A stretch of 13,628 nucleotides of DNA from Comamonadaceae bacterium. GTDB lineage: Bacteria > Pseudomonadota > Gammaproteobacteria > Burkholderiales > Burkholderiaceae_C. Position 1 is the first letter of the stretch. Each line of letters starts with the position of its first letter. The position numbers and the translations under genes were made by a program. The notes beneath the pieces are model-generated. The model was given only the letters and a program-made list of their open reading frames with translations. It ran no database searches and was not told the DNA's origin. The DNA is taken from NCBI GenBank assembly GCA_947460065.1, contig CANHGF010000024.1, forward strand, positions 1 through 13,628, read 5' to 3'. This document shows positions 1 through 6,579 of this stretch, piece after piece.

Positions 1-885
1 ATCGCCGAGCGAGCGCGTTTTTACCCGCAACTGATCGCCACGGCGGTCATCGTCGGCCTGGTCTACCCGTTTTTTGAGGGGATCGTTTGGAACCAAGCCT
101 GGGGCGTACAAGCCTGGATCAAGGCTCAGACCGGCGACGAATTCCATGATTTCGCCGGCTCCGTGGTGGTCCACGCGGTCGGCGGCTGGATTGCGCTGCC
201 GGCGGTACTGTTGCTGGGGGCACGCAGCAACCGCTACCGCAAGGACGGCGCTATTTCGGCCCACCCGCCGTCGAACATCCCTTTCTTGGCCCTGGGCGCC
301 TGGATTCTGACGGTAGGCTGGTTTGGTTTTAATGTGATGAGCGCACAAACCATCGACAAGATCTCAGGTCTGGTGGCGGTTAACTCTTTGATGGCCATGG
401 TCGGCGGCACCCTGGTGGCGCTGATCCTGGGCCGCAATGACCCTGGCTTTGTACACAACGGTCCTCTGGCCGGCCTGGTGGCCGTCTGTGCGGGCTCGGA
501 CCTGATGCACCCTCTGGGCGCCCTCGTCGTCGGAGGGATTGCTGGTGCCATTTTCGTCGTGATGTTCACGCTCACACAGAACCGCTGGAAGATCGACGAC
601 GTGCTGGGCGTCTGGCCCCTGCATGGGTTGTGCGGTGCCTGGGGCGGACTGGCCGCTGGACTGTTTGGCAGCAAGGCTCTGGGCGGCTTGGGCGGAGTCA
701 ACCTCAGCGCGCAATTGCTGGGCACGGCGTTGGGCGTGGCCTGGGCTTTGTTGAGCGGCTGGGTGATTTATGCCGCACTCAAGGCGATCATGGGCCTGCG
801 ACTATCGCAGGAAGAGGAGTTTGAAGGGGCCGATCACAGCTTGCACCGCATTGGTGCAACGCCCGACCGTGAGGTGAACTGGTGA
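1..885 (+). CDS. amt: Ammonium transporter, Amt family (C-terminal part; 5' end outside window)
   Basis: This is an inner-membrane channel of the Amt/Mep/Rh family that conducts NH4+/NH3. The frame is open from base 1, so the N-terminal third is missing and 294 residues plus a stop are present. Seen: the DFAGSVVVH motif with the first pore histidine at in-window residue 58, the GWFGFN segment, the VNSLMAMVGGTL helix, and DDVLGVWPLHG with the second pore histidine at residue 208. Together these give the twin-His pore of the family. The cytoplasmic tail (LRLSQEEEFEGADHSLH) matches the conserved Amt C-terminus that couples subunits. Several hydrophobic helices are obvious. No glnK/glnB follows. 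A hairpin plus T-rich stretch at 932-958 probably ends the transcript. Within the last codons TTGCACC/GGTGCAA (841-859) forms a 7-bp inverted repeat of unknown meaning. The family call is firm; the ammonium substrate is taken from the family. Confidence 0.93.
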   Translation: MAERARFYPQLIATAVIVGLVYPFFEGIVWNQAWGVQAWIKAQTGDEFHDFAGSVVVHAVGGWIALPAVLLLGARSNRYRKDGAISAHPPSNIPFLALGAWILTVGWFGFNVMSAQTIDKISGLVAVNSLMAMVGGTLVALILGRNDPGFVHNGPLAGLVAVCAGSDLMHPLGALVVGGIAGAIFVVMFTLTQNRWKIDDVLGVWPLHGLCGAWGGLAAGLFGSKALGGLGGVNLSAQLLGTALGVAWALLSGWVIYAALKAIMGLRLSQEEEFEGADHSLHRIGATPDREVNW

Positions 886-931
886 AACCGGCGTGAGGCT
901 TCGTTCTGGGCCGCCCTATCAGTGGGGCCCA

Positions 932-958
932 GCTGGCCCACGGCCAGCGGTGTTTTCT
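932..958 (+). terminator. Probable rho-independent terminator of the amt gene
   Basis: A perfect 7-bp stem GCTGGCC (932-938) / GGCCAGC (942-948) with a 3-nt loop is followed by GG and then TGTTTTCT. It lies 47 bases after the amt stop. A second stem, CTGGGCC (906-912) / GGCCCAG (926-932), lies just upstream and shares one base, so the two may compete. The T tract is imperfect, which limits confidence. Confidence 0.5.
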
Positions 959-980
959 CACCACAAATGCACAATCAGGG

Positions 981-1031
981 GTAATTACCAGTTACTTTTA
1001 TATACCCTTTCGCCTGGGCCTCACGCATAAT
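981..1031 (+). promoter_or_regulatory. AT-rich candidate promoter region for the RNA-binding protein gene
   Basis: This is the only AT-rich stretch in the 255-base gap between amt and the RNA-binding protein gene. It contains TATATA at 999-1004 and CATAAT at 1026-1031, either of which could serve as a -10 element. I see no convincing -35 hexamer at the right spacing for either. A start near 1038 would leave a 5' leader of about 100 nt, long enough for a regulatory structure such as the hairpin at 1099-1137. This is a weak, positional call. Confidence 0.25.
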
Positions 1032-1098
1032 GGTAGAAGCGTGGTCAGAAAATGGCTCGCTAATTGGGTGATCGGTCAGTTTCGCGCGCTGTGCTTTC

Positions 1099-1137
1099 GG
1101 GACTCCATCGCTTTTTTCTGTGTTTTAGAGGAGTCCC
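1099..1137 (+). promoter_or_regulatory. 5' leader hairpin that sequesters the Shine-Dalgarno of the RNA-binding protein gene
   Basis: GGGACTCC (1099-1106) is perfectly complementary to GGAGTCCC (1130-1137), with a 23-nt T-rich loop between them. The right arm covers most of the Shine-Dalgarno GAGGAG (1128-1133), which lies 7 nt before the ATG at 1141. In the folded leader the ribosome site would be largely paired. This is the geometry of a translational switch, for example temperature-responsive or autoregulatory. The complementarity is seen directly; the regulatory role is inferred. Confidence 0.5.
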
Positions 1138-1140
1138 TGA

Positions 1141-1584
1141 ATGGGCAACAAACTTTACGTCGGCAACCTGCCGTATTCCGTGCGCGATGAAGATCTGCAG
1201 CAGAGCTTTTCGCAATTTGGCTCTGTGAGCAGCGCCAAGGTCATGATGGAGCGTGACACTGGCCGCTCCAAAGGCTTTGGCTTTGTCGAGATGGGCAGTG
1301 ATGCTGAGGCGCAAGCCGCCATCAACGGCATGAACGGGCAGTCGCTCGGCGGCCGCAGCGTCGTCGTCAATGAGGCTCGCCCGATGGAAGCACGTCCTCC
1401 CCGTAGCTTCGGCGGCGGCGGTGGTGGTGGCGGCGGTTACGGCGGCGGCGGTGGCGGCGGTGGTCGCTCCGGCGGGGGCGGCTACGGTGGTGGCGGCGGC
1501 GGCGGCGGTAGCGATGGTGGCTTTCGCAGCCCCTATGGCGGCGGCGGCCGTGGCGGCGGCGGCGGTGGCCGCGGCGGCTACTGA
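1141..1584 (+). CDS. RNA-binding protein with one RRM domain and a glycine-rich tail
   Basis: A 147-residue cytoplasmic RNA-binding protein of the bacterial RRM/glycine-rich type, related to the cyanobacterial Rbp and plant GRP-like proteins. The RRM spans about residues 4-81, with RNP2 LYVGNL at 5-10 and RNP1 KGFGFVEM at 44-51, both carrying their aromatic RNA-stacking residues. The tail from residue 89 is low complexity: 43 of 59 residues are Gly, with interspersed Arg, Ser, Tyr and Phe. That composition is RGG-like and typical of disordered, RNA-associated tails. The start is supported by GAGGAG at 1128-1133. The gene has its own leader and terminator, so it is probably monocistronic. Members of this family are often cold- or stress-induced; that is family knowledge, not shown here. 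The GGC/GGT repeats make tail length prone to slippage and to assembly error. Confidence 0.95.
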   Translation: MGNKLYVGNLPYSVRDEDLQQSFSQFGSVSSAKVMMERDTGRSKGFGFVEMGSDAEAQAAINGMNGQSLGGRSVVVNEARPMEARPPRSFGGGGGGGGGYGGGGGGGGRSGGGGYGGGGGGGGSDGGFRSPYGGGGRGGGGGGRGGY

Positions 1585-1629
1585 GCCCTTACCGGCTTGA
1601 GGCACCCCAGCGGGTGCCTTGAAAACAAG

Positions 1630-1659
1630 GCCTTGCAGCTTGCGCTGCAAGGCTTTTTT
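1630..1659 (+). terminator. Strong rho-independent terminator after the RNA-binding protein gene
   Basis: A perfect 10-bp stem GCCTTGCAGC (1630-1639) / GCTGCAAGGC (1644-1653) with a TTGC loop is followed by six T at 1654-1659. It is preceded by another hairpin, AGGCACCC (1600-1607) / GGGTGCCT (1612-1619). It sits between convergent genes. Read from the minus strand the stem is followed by CTTGTTTTC, so it may also terminate the lptC transcript. Confidence 0.88.
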
Positions 1660-1662
1660 GTT

Positions 1663-2325
1663 TCAGCGCGGCGCCAAAGTGGCCTTGACCCGGCCCTTCA
1701 ACTCGGCCACACGGTTTTGGTGGTCGTAGCTCAGGCTGTCGGCAGAAAATCGGTCCTGTCCACTGATCAGCACCGCTGGCTGAGGCGAGCGCAGCCAATT
1801 TTCCTGCGTGTTGATGATCAACAGTTCACCGCGCAACTCCTGACGGGGCCACTGCCGTCCGTCTGCCTGAGGGCCGGCCTCGCGAACCACCACCGCGTTT
1901 CCCATCAACTGCATTTGCGAGCCATCGTCCTGGGTGCGGGCCTTCAAGGCAGTGGCTCGGGTGACGCGGGCATCAGGCCCCACGGTGAGCAGGCGGGGCT
2001 GATCGACCTCCAGGGTCTTGTTGTCGCTGTAGTGGCGGATCTCGGCGCCGGCCAATTCATTTTGAATGCGCCCAGAGGCGTCATAGGTCTTGATCACCGC
2101 GCCGCGCATGAAAAAATCCACCTCATGCACCCGCGCCTTGGGCGTCTCCTGCGGCTGGCTGAGCGCGGGCGTGCGCTGGACCATCCAGTAAGTGGCCAAG
2201 GCCAGCGCACCCATGAGCAGCACCGGCAGGTATATCGAGACGGACTCCCAGCCGCGCTGCAGCCAGCGGCCGCTGCGGCCGAGCAGCGCTGCGGCCAGGC
2301 CCATCAGGTCAGCAGGACGCCTCAT
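1663..2325 (-). CDS. lptC: LPS export ABC transporter periplasmic component LptC
   Basis: LptC is a bitopic inner-membrane protein. It takes lipopolysaccharide from the LptB2FG transporter and passes it to LptA in the periplasmic bridge. The 220-residue product has an N-terminal transmembrane helix at about residues 29-49, after a basic cytoplasmic segment of about 28 residues. A beta-rich periplasmic domain follows, with the family pattern VDFFMRGAVIKTYDASG, then IRHYSDNKTLEVDQPRL, and an ending SADSLSYDHQNRVAELKGRV. It is slightly longer than E. coli LptC because of the N-terminal extension. The ATG at 2325 overlaps the kdsC stop by ATGA, so translation is probably coupled. The protein looks complete. 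Unusually, lptA and lptB do not follow: the next gene is convergent. Confidence 0.9.
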   Translation of the reverse strand: MRRPADLMGLAAALLGRSGRWLQRGWESVSIYLPVLLMGALALATYWMVQRTPALSQPQETPKARVHEVDFFMRGAVIKTYDASGRIQNELAGAEIRHYSDNKTLEVDQPRLLTVGPDARVTRATALKARTQDDGSQMQLMGNAVVVREAGPQADGRQWPRQELRGELLIINTQENWLRSPQPAVLISGQDRFSADSLSYDHQNRVAELKGRVKATLAPR

Positions 2326-2933
2326 TGCAGATACTCGTCCAGGAGTTGCTTGTAGCGTCCGCTGGCCACAAGCAAGAGGTCACACCACTGCCGCGCCGCC
2401 CCATGGCCGCCAGAGGCCTCGGTCACATGATCGGCCAGGGCGCGCACCTCCACATGGGCATTGGCCGGCGCCGCGCTGATGGCCGCGCGGCGCATGACCG
2501 GCAGATCAGGCCAATCGTCGCCCATGGCAGCAGCCTGCTGCCAATCCAGCCCCAGGGCCTGCAAGGTTTTTTCTGCCGCCGGCACCTTGTCCTCGGTGCC
2601 GAAATGGGCATGGCTGATACCCAGCGCCTGCACCCGCGCACGCAGGGCGGGGCTGTCCCGGCCGCTGATCACCACCGGCGTGATGCCGGCTCGCTGCAGC
2701 ATTTTCAAACCGTGGCCATCGAGGGTGTGAAAGCGCTTGATGGTTTCGGCCGCGCTGGCCGCCGGATCAGCCAGACCAGAGACTGCTGCACGCTCGCTGA
2801 AATACAGGCCACCGTCGGTGAGCACGCCATCGACATCGAAAAAGGCCACGCGCACGGGCTGCGCCCGCAGCAACAACTCAGGCGCGATCTGCAGAGCTGG
2901 AGTGAATGAATCGCTAAAAGACAGCTTGCCCAT
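2322..2933 (-). CDS. kdsC: 3-deoxy-D-manno-octulosonate 8-phosphate phosphatase KdsC
   Basis: This cytoplasmic HAD-superfamily phosphatase removes phosphate from Kdo-8-phosphate to give Kdo, the inner-core sugar of LPS. HAD motif I is DVDGVLTDG, with nucleophile and acid Asp33 and Asp35. Motif II Ser is in VVISGR (residues 87-92), the motif III Lys is probably Lys116 in EDK, and motif IV is GDDWPDLP (138-145). It has no cap domain, as expected of the C0-type tetramers. The 203 residues are longer than the usual 170-190: there is an extra N-terminal stretch of about 20 residues and an Ala-rich insertion at about 50-63, after GGLYFSE and before KRFHTLDGHG. The start ATG overlaps the kdsD stop by one base (TGATG) and its stop overlaps lptC, so the three genes form one operon. 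Confidence 0.93.
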   Translation of the reverse strand: MGKLSFSDSFTPALQIAPELLLRAQPVRVAFFDVDGVLTDGGLYFSERAAVSGLADPAASAAETIKRFHTLDGHGLKMLQRAGITPVVISGRDSPALRARVQALGISHAHFGTEDKVPAAEKTLQALGLDWQQAAAMGDDWPDLPVMRRAAISAAPANAHVEVRALADHVTEASGGHGAARQWCDLLLVASGRYKQLLDEYLQ

Positions 2934-3922
2934 CAGATCACCTTGGCCCGCATCAGGTCATTGCTGTTGAGCGCCCCGACCAGCTTGCCCTGCGCATCGA
3001 CCACCAACACGCTGGTGATGCGGTGGAGCTCCATCAGGGCTGCCGCTTGAGCTGCCAGCGCATCGGGTCGCACGGTGCGCGGGCCCCGATGCATCACAGC
3101 TTCGGCACACAAGCCCCGCAGATCCTGGCCTTTTTCCACCAAGCGGCGCAGATCACCGTCGGTGAAGATGCCCTGCACCGCGCCCTGTGCATCGACCACC
3201 GCTGAGGCGCCCAGGCCCTTGCTGCTCATCTCGCGCATCAATTCGGAAAACGACGCTTGCGCGCTGACCTGCGGCACCGCCGCGCCCGAGCGCATGACGT
3301 CGGCCACCAAAGTGAGCAGCTTGCGACCCAATGCGCCGCCCGGGTGCGAGCGCGCAAAATCCTCAGCTTGAAAGCCGCGGGCGTCGAGCAGCGCCACCGC
3401 CAAGGCATCGCCCAAGGCCAGTTGCGCCGTCGTGCTGGCTGTCGGTGCCAGGTTGAGCGGGCAGGCCTCCTGCGAGACGCTGCTGTCGAGCACCACATCG
3501 GCGTGGCGGGCCAAAGGAGAGTCGAGTCCGCCAGTGATGGCGATCATCGCCACGCGCTGACGGCGCAGCGTCGGCAGCAGGCTGTTGATCTCCTCGCTTT
3601 GGCCGCTGTTGGAAATGCCCAGCACCACGTCGACCTCGGTGATCATCCCCAGATCGCCGTGACTGGCCTCTGCGGGATGCACGAACAAGGCGGGTGTGCC
3701 CGTCGACGCCAGGGTGGCGGCGATCTTGCGCCCGATATGGCCACTCTTGCCCATGCCCATGACCACCACCCGGCCGCGGCAATGGAGCATCAACTCCACC
3801 GCCCGGACAAACGGCTGGCCAACCCGATCGGCCAGCGCCTGCACCGCCGCGGCCTCAATGCCGAAAGTCTGCTTTGCCAAGGCCAGGCATTGCTCGGGAT
3901 TCAGACCAGAGGAAGAGCTCAT
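2933..3922 (-). CDS. kdsD: D-arabinose 5-phosphate isomerase KdsD (KpsF/GutQ family)
   Basis: This enzyme interconverts D-ribulose 5-phosphate and D-arabinose 5-phosphate, the first committed step toward Kdo. The 329-residue protein has an N-terminal SIS sugar-isomerase domain (about 45-185) and two CBS domains (about 208-265 and 275-329). Residues Lys59, Glu111, Glu152 and His193 fall at the numbers reported for the catalytic set of E. coli KdsD, in MGMGKSGHIG, SGQSEE, SQEACPLNLAPT and RSHPGGALG. Length is normal for the family. It is the first gene of kdsD-kdsC-lptC and is divergent from the antiporter gene, with an 85-base gap. No clear Shine-Dalgarno precedes the ATG; TAGAAT, a good -10 match, lies only 6 bases upstream, raising the possibility of a leaderless transcript. 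Confidence 0.95.
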   Translation of the reverse strand: MSSSSGLNPEQCLALAKQTFGIEAAAVQALADRVGQPFVRAVELMLHCRGRVVVMGMGKSGHIGRKIAATLASTGTPALFVHPAEASHGDLGMITEVDVVLGISNSGQSEEINSLLPTLRRQRVAMIAITGGLDSPLARHADVVLDSSVSQEACPLNLAPTASTTAQLALGDALAVALLDARGFQAEDFARSHPGGALGRKLLTLVADVMRSGAAVPQVSAQASFSELMREMSSKGLGASAVVDAQGAVQGIFTDGDLRRLVEKGQDLRGLCAEAVMHRGPRTVRPDALAAQAAALMELHRITSVLVVDAQGKLVGALNSNDLMRAKVI

Positions 3923-3928
3923 GCGAGC

Positions 3929-3934
3929 ATTCTA
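3929..3934 (-). promoter_or_regulatory. kdsD: Candidate -10 element of kdsD (TAGAAT)
   Basis: On the minus strand TAGAAT is separated from the kdsD ATG by the six bases GCTCGC. A transcript starting about 7 bases downstream would begin at the ATG itself. The expected -35 position reads TCTGCC, a poor match. A 10-bp perfect palindrome, CACGCGCGTG (3943-3952), lies in the spacer to -35 region within the divergent intergenic gap and might bind a regulator. Both points rest on sequence pattern only. Confidence 0.3.
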
Positions 3935-4007
3935 GTCAGCGACACGCGCGTGGCAGACCATTTCCGACCTGACGCTTGCTCACCGGAGCATCGGCTACCA
4001 TGAACCA

Positions 4008-5993
4008 ATGTCTGGTCTAGAGCTGACCTTGTTTTATCTGCTGGCTGCGGTGCTGGGGGTGGTCGCCTGCCGCTCGCTCAAGCTGCCGCCCATGCTGGGC
4101 TACCTGGCCGTCGGGGTGCTGATCGGGCCCAATGCCCTGGCGCTTGCACAAAGCGCCGATAGCGTTCACTACCTCGGGGAGTTCGGGGTGGTGTTTCTGA
4201 TGTTCGTCATCGGGCTGGAATTCAATCTGAGCAAGCTGCGCGCCATGCGCCAGCACGTGTTCGGACTGGGCCTGCTGCAGGTGGTACTGACGATGGCCTT
4301 GATCCTGGCCGGCGCCTTGCTTCTGGGTTACCTGGCGCCGCGGTTTTGGAACCTGTCCTGGCAAGGCGCACTGGCCCTGGCCGGCGCGGCGGCCATGAGC
4401 AGCACTGCGCTGGTGGTCAAGCTGCTGTCCGAGCGGCTCGAGCTCGACAGCGAACACGGCCACCGGGTCATGGGCGTACTGCTGTTTCAGGACTTAGCGG
4501 TGGTGCCGCTGCTGGTACTGATTCCGGCGCTGGGCTCGCCGGCCGAGCAGTTACTGGGGGCGCTGGCCCTGGCCGTGGTCAAAGCGGCGGTGCTGGTGGG
4601 GCTGCTGCTGACCGGCGGCCAACGGGTGATGCGCTGGTGGCTGACGCTGGTAGCGCGGCGCAAGAGCGAAGAGTTGTTTGTGCTCAATCTGCTGTTGGTG
4701 ACGCTGGCGCTGGCCTGGCTGACCGAGTTGGCCGGCCTGAGCCTGGCGCTGGGCGCCTTCATCGCCGGCATGCTGATCTCCGAGACCGAATACAAACACC
4801 AGGTGGAAACCGACATACGGCCCTTCCACGACGTGCTGCTGGGGCTGTTTTTCATCAGCATCGGCATGATGCTCGATTGGCGCGAGGTCGCCGACCACTG
4901 GCCCCTGGTGCTCTTGCTGCTGATCGTGCCGGTGCTGATCAAGCTGGTGCTGATCACCATCCTCGCCCGGAGCCTGGGCGCCAGCGACGGGGTGGCGCTG
5001 CGCACCGGCCTGTACCTGGCGCAGGCCGGCGAGTTCGGCTTTGTGCTGCTGGCGCTGGCTCAAGATGGCAAGCTGGTGCCGCCGCAATTGCTCAACCCAG
5101 TGCTGGCCGCCATGGTGCTATCGATGCTGACAGCGCCCTTCATCATCATGCAGGCCAATGCCATCGTCATGAGGCTGGTGGCCAATGAGTGGATGCAGCA
5201 GTCACTGCAGATGACGCAGATCGCCCGCAAGGCCATCAACACCACGCGGCACGTCATCATCTGTGGCTATGGCCGCTGCGGCCAGAACCTGGCGCGCATG
5301 CTGGACAAAGAGGGCATTGCTTATATTGCCCTGGACCTGGACCCGGACCGGGTTCGGCAGGCGGCCGCCGCCGGCAACTCGGTGGTGTTTGGCGACGCCG
5401 CACGCATTCAATCGCTGATGGCGGCGAGCCTGGCCCGGGCCAGCGCGGTGGTGGTGACTTACCTGGACACAGCCAGCGCTCTCAAGGTGCTGGCCAGTGC
5501 GCGCGAACATGCGCCGGCGGTTCCAGTGGTGGTGCGCACGGTGGACGATCATGATCTGGAGAAACTGCAAGCCGCTGGAGCGACCGAGGTGGTACCCGAA
5601 GCGATTGAAGGCAGCCTGATGCTGGCCAGCCATGCGCTGGCCCTGGTGGGCGTGCCGATGCGGCAGGTGATACGCAGCGTGCAGGAACAGCGCGATGCGC
5701 GCTACAGCCTGCTGCGTGGATATTTTCATGGTGTCGATGATGACACCGTAGACGAACTCGACCAGGAGCGGCTGAGCAGTCTGACACTGCCGGCGGGCAT
5801 CAGCGCAGTCGGCCAGCCCCTGGGCGAGCAAGCCCTGCATGCGGTGGGCGTGCGCGTGGTGCACCTGCGCCGTGCGGACGGTCAGATCGTGGCTGCCGAC
5901 GACAGCCTGGTGCTCGAAGGCGGCGACACGCTGGTGCTCTCCGGCCGCCCGCCGGCCCTGGCCCTGGCCGAGGAAAAACTCCTGCAAGGATGA
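4008..5993 (+). CDS. Monovalent cation:proton antiporter, CPA2 family (KefB/KefC/YbaL-like) with C-terminal RCK domain
   Basis: A 661-residue inner-membrane K+ or Na+/H+ exchanger. Residues about 4-385 form the Na+/H+ exchanger-type membrane domain of many hydrophobic helices. It includes [18 protein letters not shown], the conserved [12 protein letters not shown] with Gln161-Asp162 of the ion site, and the KefC-like [20 protein letters not shown] after about residue 258. The RCK/TrkA-N nucleotide-binding domain starts at about 414, with the Rossmann motif GYGRCG at 420-425. A TrkA-C-like domain follows at about 575-655. Such proteins usually mediate gated K+ efflux, but ion and gating ligand cannot be read here. 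The start at 4008 gives the usual family N-terminus. GGAG at 3985-3988 is rather far (19 nt) and is better placed for a 6-codon reading frame at 4000-4020 that overlaps the start. The apt gene follows at once. Confidence 0.92.
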   Translation: MSGLELTLFYLLAAVLGVVACRSLKLPPMLGYLAVGVLIGPNALALAQSADSVHYLGEFGVVFLMFVIGLEFNLSKLRAMRQHVFGLGLLQVVLTMALILAGALLLGYLAPRFWNLSWQGALALAGAAAMSSTALVVKLLSERLELDSEHGHRVMGVLLFQDLAVVPLLVLIPALGSPAEQLLGALALAVVKAAVLVGLLLTGGQRVMRWWLTLVARRKSEELFVLNLLLVTLALAWLTELAGLSLALGAFIAGMLISETEYKHQVETDIRPFHDVLLGLFFISIGMMLDWREVADHWPLVLLLLIVPVLIKLVLITILARSLGASDGVALRTGLYLAQAGEFGFVLLALAQDGKLVPPQLLNPVLAAMVLSMLTAPFIIMQANAIVMRLVANEWMQQSLQMTQIARKAINTTRHVIICGYGRCGQNLARMLDKEGIAYIALDLDPDRVRQAAAAGNSVVFGDAARIQSLMAASLARASAVVVTYLDTASALKVLASAREHAPAVPVVVRTVDDHDLEKLQAAGATEVVPEAIEGSLMLASHALALVGVPMRQVIRSVQEQRDARYSLLRGYFHGVDDDTVDELDQERLSSLTLPAGISAVGQPLGEQALHAVGVRVVHLRRADGQIVAADDSLVLEGGDTLVLSGRPPALALAEEKLLQG

Positions 5994-5998
5994 GACCG

Positions 5999-6544
5999 AT
6001 GGACGTTTCCGAATACCTGCGCCGCCATATTCGCACCGTGCCCGACTGGCCGGCACCGGGCGTGCAGTTTCGCGACATCACGCCGCTGCTACAAAACCCG
6101 CGCGTGTTCCGCGTGCTGGTCGATGCTTTTGTGCACCGCTACATGGACCCGGCGCTGCGGCCCGATCTGGTGGCGGGGCTCGATGCGCGTGGCTTCATCC
6201 TGGGCTCGGTGGTGGCCTATGAGCTAGGCCTAGGCTTTGTGCCCATCCGCAAGAAAGGCAAGCTGCCTTTCACCACGGTGGAAGAAACCTATGAACTGGA
6301 ATACGGCAGCGCGACGGTGGAGCTGCACACCGACGCGGTGCAAGCCGGCCAGAGGGTGCTGCTGATCGATGACCTGATCGCCACCGGCGGCACCATGATG
6401 GCCGGGCGCCGTCTGCTGGAAAAGCTGGGCGGCACGGTGATCGAAGGCGCGGCCATTGTGGATCTACCCGAACTCGGTGGCTCACAGCGGCTCCAGGCCT
6501 CAGGGCTGGCATTGTTCACGCTGGTGGACTTTGAAGGGCACTGA
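5999..6544 (+). CDS. apt: Adenine phosphoribosyltransferase
   Basis: A cytoplasmic purine-salvage enzyme that converts adenine and PRPP to AMP and pyrophosphate. The 181-residue product has the type I phosphoribosyltransferase fold. The PRPP-binding loop [13 protein letters not shown] lies at 120-132, the flexible-loop region [19 protein letters not shown] at about 86-104, and the Apt N-terminus has [17 protein letters not shown]. An upstream in-frame ATG at 5990 would add MRP and overlap the antiporter stop as ATGA. I prefer 5999 because AAGGA (5986-5990) is then correctly spaced and [18 protein letters not shown] is the usual family start; 5990 remains possible. It is probably co-transcribed with the antiporter. 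It converges with the MFS gene, with only 35 bases between and no good terminator there. Confidence 0.94.
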   Translation: MDVSEYLRRHIRTVPDWPAPGVQFRDITPLLQNPRVFRVLVDAFVHRYMDPALRPDLVAGLDARGFILGSVVAYELGLGFVPIRKKGKLPFTTVEETYELEYGSATVELHTDAVQAGQRVLLIDDLIATGGTMMAGRRLLEKLGGTVIEGAAIVDLPELGGSQRLQASGLALFTLVDFEGH

Positions 6545-6579
6545 AGGCCTGGGAACAAAAGGACAGGCGCCCGAGGCGT

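Noticed and set aside
1060..1650. Open frame of 196 codons on the minus strand opposite the RRM gene
   Set aside because: It is an Ala/Thr-rich mirror of the GGC/GGT repeats, crosses the terminator, and has no domain.
3257..4003. Open frame of 248 codons on the plus strand opposite kdsD
   Set aside because: kdsD has all catalytic residues in the right frame; this antisense translation is low-complexity and unlike any family.
4346..5188. Open frame of 280 codons in a second plus-strand frame within the antiporter gene
   Set aside because: Gly/Ala/Arg-rich shadow without membrane segments; the antiporter frame is clearly the coding one.
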